Shown piece by piece: positions 5,729-9,679 of a stretch of 9,679 bases of DNA. Within the stretch, counting starts at the first letter, position 1. Each line of letters begins with the position of its first letter. The stretch is taken from contig DGBL01000202.1 of the NCBI GenBank assembly GCA_002384315.1, forward strand, positions 5,282 through 14,960. The letters are read 5' to 3'. Source of the stretch: Micrococcaceae bacterium UBA4005 (GTDB lineage: Bacteria > Actinomycetota > Actinomycetes > Actinomycetales > Micrococcaceae). The position numbers and the translations under genes are program-made. The notes below the pieces were generated by a model that saw only the letters and a list, made by a program, of their open reading frames with translations, was not told the DNA's origin and did not search any database.

Positions 5729-6474
5729 CAACCCTCGGCCGCCACCGCGCCGAAATTCAGCGCAACGCGCATCTCTCGGCGCTTGCCCGCGCCGTCACCG
5801 AAAACGCGGGAGGTGTCGGTCGTCAGGCTGTCGTCATCGCTGCTGCCTCCGGTATGGTCCTGAGCACTGCGGTGTCCGCCTCCGCTGCCGAAGCCGAGAC
5901 GGACCGGGCAACAGTCACGACCACGCTCGAGATTCAGGCAGCTCCGCTGACCGTCCAGGCAGAATCCGAAGCCGACGTGTCCTTCAACCGCACGGCGGTC
6001 AAATCCGTGGCCGCTCCTGTGGTCGCAGAAGCACCCGTAGCCGAAGCTGCCCCCGAGGTGGCCCTCCAGTCAGAGGCGGTTGTGCCGGAAGTAGCCGAGG
6101 TAAACGTGGCTGTCGACACCCCTGACGCCCCCGAGGCATCCTCCGGTGTGGCAGCGACCATCGCGGCGGCTGCCCAGGCCCAGCTCGGTGTCAGCCAGGA
6201 CTGCACGCGTTTGGTGAGCAACTCACTCGCTGCGGCCGGGATCAACTTCCACGGCTGGCCAGCCGGTTACCTCTCCCTCGGGTCAACGGTGAGCGCGGAT
6301 GCAGCTATCCCCGGCGATCTGATCTACTACGAGGACGGCGGAATGGGCCTCGCGCACATCGCGGTCTACATTGGTAACGGTCAGGCCGTCCACGGAGGTT
6401 TCAACGGGAACTCCACCGTGATTGACTCAGCCTTCATTGGCTCCGGACCGACCTTCATCCGCGTCGGCGGCTGA
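5716..6474 (+). CDS. Exported NlpC/P60-like protein B
   Basis: Predicted 252-residue secreted peptidoglycan hydrolase-like protein, a tandem paralogue of the previous gene. The same N-terminal plan is visible: MSSHATLGRHRA at 1-12, NAGGVGRQ at 30-37, a hydrophobic core at about 38-53, likely cleavage near ASA (55-57), DVSFNRTAVKS (87-97), and a QSEAVVPEVAE linker with Ala/Val/Glu/Pro bias. The NlpC/P60-like domain occupies about 142-252 with Cys163 (SQDCTRLVS), His214 (AHIAVYIGNG) and His226 (AVHGGFNG), which is the canonical Cys-His-His arrangement with the usual 12-residue step between histidines. A GNSTVID tail follows. ATG 5716 has CTGGAG (5701-5706) 9 nt upstream. The gene lies 29 bp after gene A with no terminator between, so it should share the c-di-AMP riboswitch. 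A strong terminator follows. Wall hydrolysis is inferred from the family; cleavage specificity is unknown. Confidence 0.9.
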   Translation: MSSHATLGRHRAEIQRNAHLSALARAVTENAGGVGRQAVVIAAASGMVLSTAVSASAAEAETDRATVTTTLEIQAAPLTVQAESEADVSFNRTAVKSVAAPVVAEAPVAEAAPEVALQSEAVVPEVAEVNVAVDTPDAPEASSGVAATIAAAAQAQLGVSQDCTRLVSNSLAAAGINFHGWPAGYLSLGSTVSADAAIPGDLIYYEDGGMGLAHIAVYIGNGQAVHGGFNGNSTVIDSAFIGSGPTFIRVGG

Positions 6475-6493
6475 CAGCTGCGGATCGCACTGC

Positions 6494-6511
6494 CTGGCGC
6501 GGGAGCGCCAG
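6494..6511 (+). other. 7-bp hairpin CTGGCGC-GGGA-GCGCCAG
   Basis: A perfect 7-bp inverted repeat (6494-6500 with 6505-6511) closed by a GGGA tetraloop, 20 bp after the stop codon of NlpC/P60 gene B and 9 bp before the main terminator stem. It has no T-run. It may protect the 3' end of the mRNA or aid termination. Confidence 0.5.
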
Positions 6512-6520
6512 CAGGACCCG

Positions 6521-6575
6521 CTGCGGGTCTGGTTCACGGAAATATCCGGTGAACCAGACCCGCAGTTTTGGTTTT
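6521..6575 (+). terminator. Strong intrinsic terminator of the NlpC/P60 operon
   Basis: CTGCGGGTCTGGTTCAC (6521-6537) pairs perfectly over 17 bp with GTGAACCAGACCCGCAG (6549-6565). The stem continues as GGA/TCC past a one-base bulge (G6548 region) to an AATA loop (6541-6544). It is followed by TTTTGGTTTT (6566-6575). A long GC-rich stem plus T-rich tail is the classical form and separates this operon from the HNH-mobA unit. Confidence 0.93.
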
Positions 6576-6713
6576 AACTCGGAACTCCCCGGGCGTTGAA
6601 TTCGCCTATAGCCAGCGGTCGGCTTACCCTAGCATTGTCAATTCGAAGCAGTTTCCGTCAGTATCCGCGATGGCAACCGGTGGTGGGAACGCAGGCAGCG
6701 AAGAGGTTAGTGC

Positions 6714-7211
6714 ATGCGCACTCTCGTTCTGAATGCAGGATACGAACCACTGGCGGTAGTGACCTTCCGCCGGGCGCTGGTCCTTGTGATCTCGGACAAA
6801 GCAAGTGTCGTGCTCGAAGCTGAAGACCCGGTGGTCGGGGCGACCGAGGTCCTTCCCCGTCCGTCGGTCATCCTGCTCCACCGCTATGTGCGCGTACCCT
6901 ACCGTTATGACGCGGTAGCCACCCGGCGCGGTGTGCTGCGCCGTGACAACCATCTATGCGCTTACTGTGGGCGTTCGGCCAACACCATTGATCATGTGCT
7001 GCCGAAATCACGCGGAGGTGCGGACACGTGGGAGAATCTGGTGGCGTGCTGTCTCGGATGCAACAACCTGAAGGGTGACCGGCTCATTACTAGTCTTGGC
7101 TGGAGCCTCAGGGTGGTGCCGTTGCCTCCGCGCGGCCCGGCATGGCATATCCGCGAGTTGGATAAGCCCGCCCCGCAGTGGTCGGAGTTCCTCTCCGAAA
7201 GGGCGGCGTGA
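6714..7211 (+). CDS. HNH endonuclease family protein
   Basis: A 165-residue protein with a C-terminal HNH nuclease fold. The N-terminal half begins MRTLVLNAGYEPLAVVTF and matches the common actinobacterial HNH subfamily of this length. In the core, RGVLRRDNHLCAYCG supplies Cys82 and Cys85; TIDHVLPKSRGG gives Asp93-His94, the metal/catalytic pair; WENLVACCLGCNNLKGDR gives Asn108, Cys113 and Cys116. Two CxxC pairs should bind a structural zinc. The biological role of this stand-alone group is not established; it is not evidently part of a restriction or phage system here. AAGAGG (6701-6706) lies 7 nt before ATG 6714. The stop overlaps the mobA start by 4 bp (GTGA, 7208-7211), implying translational coupling with a cofactor-biosynthesis gene. 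A promoter in 6576-6713 is expected, but I see only weak -10-like TACCCT and TAGCAT elements. Confidence 0.9.
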   Translation: MRTLVLNAGYEPLAVVTFRRALVLVISDKASVVLEAEDPVVGATEVLPRPSVILLHRYVRVPYRYDAVATRRGVLRRDNHLCAYCGRSANTIDHVLPKSRGGADTWENLVACCLGCNNLKGDRLITSLGWSLRVVPLPPRGPAWHIRELDKPAPQWSEFLSERAA

Positions 7212-7831
7212 GCACAGCGCAGCCCGGCACGCCAATAATTCACTTTGATGCGCTGGTGCTGTCCGGTGGGCGTTCCTCCCGGCTGGGCGGTACGCCGAAG
7301 GCTTCCCTGCTGGTCCAGGGACGTTCCTTGCTGCAGGTGGCCTGCGCCGCTGTATCCGGTGCGGAAAACATCGTTGTCGTTGGGCCCGACGACGGCGGAC
7401 TCGACTCCGGGTTAGCCTCGAGGGTGCGCCGCACGCGCGAGGATCCACCGTTCGGCGGGCCTGCCGCCGCCGTCGTCGCGGGCATGGGGAGCCTTCCGCC
7501 GTCCGGGGCACGCCACATCCTGGTACTCGCCTGCGATATGCCGCGGATCGCGCAGGCGGTGGACGAGCTACTCGCAGCCGCGCGCGGGAACCCTAGCTGT
7601 TCGTTCGTCGCCCGGGATTCCGGCAGGGACCAACTTCTTGCGGGACTCTACCTGCGCACAGAGCTTGCGCAGGCAATCAGTCAAACGGATGCGGCGTCAG
7701 GAGCACGGAATCTGTCAATGCGCGCCCTCCTTGCTACTGTGAATTTCAGACCGGTCCCGGTAACGCCGGGCGCAACCCACGACGTCGATACCTGGCCCGA
7801 TGCACAAGCTCTGGGGATCGACGTCGAATGA
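7208..7831 (+). CDS. mobA: Molybdenum cofactor guanylyltransferase (MobA-like NTP transferase)
   Basis: Predicted 207-residue cytosolic nucleotidyltransferase that attaches GMP to molybdopterin, forming the guanine dinucleotide cofactor used by DMSO-reductase-family enzymes. The nucleotide-binding signature is clear: LSGGRSSRLGGTPKASL at about 18-34 with Lys31. EDPPFGGPAAAV (78-89) and the metal-binding ACDMP (108-112) follow; DQLLAGLY (141-148) replaces the usual QPL-GLY block, and HDVDTWPD (191-198) is the C-terminal DxDTPED-like element. Length fits the family. GTG 7208 was chosen because it gives a 4-bp overlap with the HNH stop, has GAAAGGG just upstream, and starts the domain at the usual distance. 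Related NTP transferases (MocA, CofC) are similar, but the downstream moeA and oxidoreductase genes favour MobA. Confidence 0.88.
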   Translation: MSTAQPGTPIIHFDALVLSGGRSSRLGGTPKASLLVQGRSLLQVACAAVSGAENIVVVGPDDGGLDSGLASRVRRTREDPPFGGPAAAVVAGMGSLPPSGARHILVLACDMPRIAQAVDELLAAARGNPSCSFVARDSGRDQLLAGLYLRTELAQAISQTDAASGARNLSMRALLATVNFRPVPVTPGATHDVDTWPDAQALGIDVE

Positions 7832-7850
7832 AAGCTTCTGGAGGTCCCTA

Positions 7851-8132
7851 ATGGACGAGCGCGATCAACTTCTTCGACAGTGGTCCGCCGAACTGCTGCG
7901 CTCGTATGAACTTGAGGGAACGGGCGTGGACGTTGACGCCATTCTGGCCTTGGCAGGACAGGCGGCGCACACGATTGTGCGCCCGGCAGCGCCCCTGACC
8001 ACGTTCATCGCCGGGTATGCCGCAGGCTTGGCGGTAGCGAGCGGTCAGGCTGAGGAGGAGGTCGCCATGCGGTCGGCGCTGCGGGTTGCCGCAGAACAGA
8101 TCAGTACGCGCGGCGCGGACACCGACGCATGA
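7851..8132 (+). CDS. Small DUF6457 protein, molybdenum-cofactor gene cluster
   Basis: A 93-residue, mostly helical, soluble protein. The central block AAHTIVRPAAPLTTFIAGYAAG (about 43-64 by my count) is the hallmark of DUF6457, a small actinobacterial family found beside or fused to MobA-type proteins. No catalytic residue can be assigned; a helper or scaffold role in cofactor assembly is inference from position only. ATG 7851 has a strong TGGAGGT 5-6 nt upstream; the frame is open back to ATG 7800, but that part overlaps mobA and is not family-like. The gene is 19 bp after mobA and overlaps moeA by 4 bp (ATGA, 8129-8132), so it is almost certainly co-translated with moeA. Confidence 0.85.
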   Translation: MDERDQLLRQWSAELLRSYELEGTGVDVDAILALAGQAAHTIVRPAAPLTTFIAGYAAGLAVASGQAEEEVAMRSALRVAAEQISTRGADTDA

Positions 8133-9391
8133 GCGAACACCCGCAGGCGCAGGCGAACCTGGGGTGGGAAAGCGCCCGTCGGGCTGCCTACCACGCAGGT
8201 CAGGCCAAACCGGCGCAGACAGTACCGCTGGCGGATGCACTGGGACAGACCCTCGCGGTAACGGTTGTGGCGCTGCAGGACATTCCCCATTACACGTCCT
8301 CGGCGATGGACGGGTGGGCCGTAAGCGGAGCTCCGCCGTGGACCTTGGTGGCCGCGGTGGTGCCGGAGGACCATGGCTGGCGCCGGCCAGCGCCGCACAG
8401 TGACTCCGGGAGCATTGCGCTCGAGCCCGGTCAGGCGACGTCCATCCTCACCGGCGGATTGGTTCCCCTGAACACGACGGGAATACTGCGCACCGAGCAC
8501 GGCGTGGTTCGCGCAGAGGTGCTCGAACGCGGTGCCGCGGCGCGCGCCGATGAACCCCGTGCGGGCGAACATATCCGACCGGCTGGGGAGGAAGCCGCCC
8601 GTGGCACAGTCGCGATCGAAGCCGGAGTCCGGCTGAACCCGGCCCAGATTGCCCTCGCCGCGGTGTGTGGTCACGATACGCTGCCGGTATTGCGCGCGCC
8701 TCGCGTCTCGCTACTCATGACGGGCGATGAAGTGATCGAAGCTGGGCTGCCGCAGGCGGGGCAGGTCCGCGATACTTTCGGCCCTCAGCTTCCAGCTTTT
8801 GTGGAGATGCTCGGCGGGCATGTTGACACCGCGAGCCGCGTCTCGGACGATCTGGACGACGTCGTCGCTGCGATCAGCGCGGAGGCTACCGATGAATTCT
8901 CCCTCGCGCGGACCTCCGGCGATGTGCTGATCAGCACCGGCGGTACCGGAGACTCTTCCGCGGACCATATCCGCCGCGCTATGGCAGTCCTCGGCGCTGA
9001 GCTGATCATTGACGGGATCGCTATGCGCCCTGGGCATCCCACCATGCTCGCACGACTGGCCGACGGTCGGTTCCTGGTGGGGCTTCCGGGGAATCCGTTG
9101 GCAGCCATGATGGCTATGCTGACTGTGGTGGGCCCCTTGCTCGCCGGTTTACGGGGAGCGCCGTTGCCGGCCCCGGCGATGGTGCTCAGTGGGACCGACT
9201 TCGGACCGCTTCCCGGTCGGAGCCGACTGGTTCCCTACCGCTACGAGTCCGGACGCGCGATGCCAGCATCGCATCAGCGTCCCGGCATGCTCCGTGGGTT
9301 AGCCTCAGCGGATGGTGTGCTAGTGATCCCCGCGGAGGGGTGCGTGCGGGACCAGCCAGTGATGTCGTTGCGGCTTCCGTGGGTGGGCTGA
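8129..9391 (+). CDS. moeA: Molybdopterin molybdotransferase MoeA
   Basis: Predicted 420-residue enzyme that inserts molybdate into adenylylated molybdopterin, the last common step of Mo-cofactor synthesis; length equals the usual MoeA. Motifs: PHYTSSAMDGWAV (53-65) with the conserved Asp61; AGEHIRPAGEE (145-155); RVSLLMTGDEVIEAG (192-206) with Gly-Asp-Glu 199-201; STGGTGDSSADHIRRA (269-284); AMRPGHPTM (298-306); VGLPGNPLAA (317-326). The active-site loop normally reads GGVSxGxxD; here it is GGTGDSSAD, keeping only the Gly-Gly and last Asp, and the usual MKPGKP is MRPGHP, so this is a divergent member. A short beta-type C-terminal domain (about 345-420) ends in SLRLPWVG. ATG 8129 overlaps the DUF6457 stop (ATGA) and has no good Shine-Dalgarno of its own, which fits translational coupling. 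Confidence 0.9.
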   Translation: MSEHPQAQANLGWESARRAAYHAGQAKPAQTVPLADALGQTLAVTVVALQDIPHYTSSAMDGWAVSGAPPWTLVAAVVPEDHGWRRPAPHSDSGSIALEPGQATSILTGGLVPLNTTGILRTEHGVVRAEVLERGAAARADEPRAGEHIRPAGEEAARGTVAIEAGVRLNPAQIALAAVCGHDTLPVLRAPRVSLLMTGDEVIEAGLPQAGQVRDTFGPQLPAFVEMLGGHVDTASRVSDDLDDVVAAISAEATDEFSLARTSGDVLISTGGTGDSSADHIRRAMAVLGAELIIDGIAMRPGHPTMLARLADGRFLVGLPGNPLAAMMAMLTVVGPLLAGLRGAPLPAPAMVLSGTDFGPLPGRSRLVPYRYESGRAMPASHQRPGMLRGLASADGVLVIPAEGCVRDQPVMSLRLPWVG

Positions 9392-9415
9392 CCGCTTCCC
9401 GGCCATCCCACCCAC
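9379..9415. terminator. Inverted repeat between convergent moeA and FdhF-like genes
   Basis: GTGGGTGGG (9379-9387) is the exact reverse complement of CCCACCCAC (9407-9415), a 9-bp stem with a 19-nt loop that begins inside the moeA 3' end. There is no T-run on either strand. Its position in the 60-bp convergent gap fits a bidirectional termination or mRNA-end structure, but this is not certain. Confidence 0.35.
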
Positions 9416-9451
9416 CGCACACCAACCCGGCGCGCGCGTTTCCTGTGGCTG

Positions 9452-9679
9452 CTAGGCCGTAGCTTTCTCGAGCCGCAGCACAACAGACTTCGAGGTTGGA
9501 GTCCCGCTGACGTCGGCGGTCGAGTCGAGGGGGACCAGCACGTTGGTCTCGGGGTAGTACGCTGCGGCGCAGCCGCGGGGAGTCTCGTAGGCCACCGCAC
9601 GGAAGTTTTCCGCCCTCCGCTCGACGCCGTCGGACCATTCGGAGATCAGGTGCACGGACTCGCCGTCACTAATGCCAGC
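9452..9679 (-). CDS. FdhF/YdeP-type molybdopterin oxidoreductase, C-terminal end (rest outside window)
   Basis: The minus-strand frame ends at TAG (complement of 9454-9452) and is open through the last base, giving 75 residues; the gene runs off the window. The visible end, GESVHLISEWSDGVERRAE, then YETPRGCAAAYYPETNVLVP and STADVSGTPTSKSVVLRLE, matches the C-terminal cofactor-binding domain of the FdhF/YdeP family (formate-dehydrogenase-alpha-like, bis-MGD enzymes). RGCAAAYYPETN is the segment that typically lines the pterin site in this fold. The in-frame GTG at 9655 is internal and not a start. Substrate cannot be told from this fragment. It converges on the moeA unit; an enzyme that needs bis-MGD next to mobA and moeA is a sensible functional pairing. 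Confidence 0.88.
   Translation of the reverse strand, partial: AGISDGESVHLISEWSDGVERRAENFRAVAYETPRGCAAAYYPETNVLVPLDSTADVSGTPTSKSVVLRLEKATA

Noticed and set aside
4955..6474. Possibility that the shared NlpC/P60 and M23 block is a phage lysis cassette
   Set aside because: Each protein has a cellular-type export module, there is no holin or phage gene, and a c-di-AMP riboswitch precedes the pair, all pointing to housekeeping wall remodelling.
6714..7211. HNH gene as part of a restriction or anti-phage defence system
   Set aside because: No methylase, helicase, reverse transcriptase or toxin-antitoxin partner is nearby; its direct partners are Mo-cofactor genes.
8045..8674. Minus-strand frame of 209 codons opposite DUF6457 and moeA
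   Set aside because: Antisense to two conserved coupled genes; no domain similarity seen.

Overview
The window looks like chromosomal DNA of a high-GC actinobacterium, most probably Micrococcaceae (Arthrobacter or a close relative). The reasons are the actinobacterial-type phosphoserine aminotransferase, a DtxR/IdeR regulator that keeps the metal-ligand numbering of corynebacterial DtxR, DUF3027 and DUF6457 proteins, a c-di-AMP (ydaO-type) riboswitch in front of cell-wall hydrolase genes, and dense gene packing with 4-bp ATGA/GTGA overlaps. This assignment is inference from family knowledge; no database search was possible. I see no rRNA, tRNA, CRISPR array, insertion sequence or prophage gene.

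Layout. Bases 1-1634 carry the 3' end of a DUF3027 gene and an MFS exporter, both on the plus strand. serC follows on the minus strand; it converges on the MFS gene so tightly that both stop codons are read from the same CTAG. A 260-bp divergent spacer leads to the IdeR-type iron/manganese-dependent regulator (3019-3714).

Bases 3868-6474 form a cell-wall block. It holds an M23 (LytM) metallopeptidase and then two tandem NlpC/P60-like proteins. All three share an N-terminal module: a GR[HR]R start motif, a late hydrophobic export segment, and an F[DN]RxA motif. Only the catalytic domain differs. The NlpC/P60 pair is preceded by a nearly textbook c-di-AMP riboswitch (about 4776-4945) whose 3' edge touches the Shine-Dalgarno sequence, and is closed by a strong intrinsic terminator (6521-6575). 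The likely logic is that c-di-AMP, a signal of turgor and wall state, sets the output of secreted wall-remodelling enzymes.

Bases 6714-9391 form a tight four-gene unit: an HNH nuclease, mobA, a small DUF6457 protein and moeA. Three of the four serve or accompany molybdenum-cofactor assembly. Converging from the right edge is the 3' end of a molybdopterin oxidoreductase of the FdhF/YdeP type, a plausible consumer of the cofactor made by the preceding genes.

The points most worth a second look are the riboswitch and its possible competing pairings with the ribosome binding site and the upstream hairpin, the shared N-terminal module across two unrelated hydrolase folds, the replacement of the third catalytic residue in the first NlpC/P60 protein, and the altered active-site loop of MoeA. 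None of these alone proves a new system.
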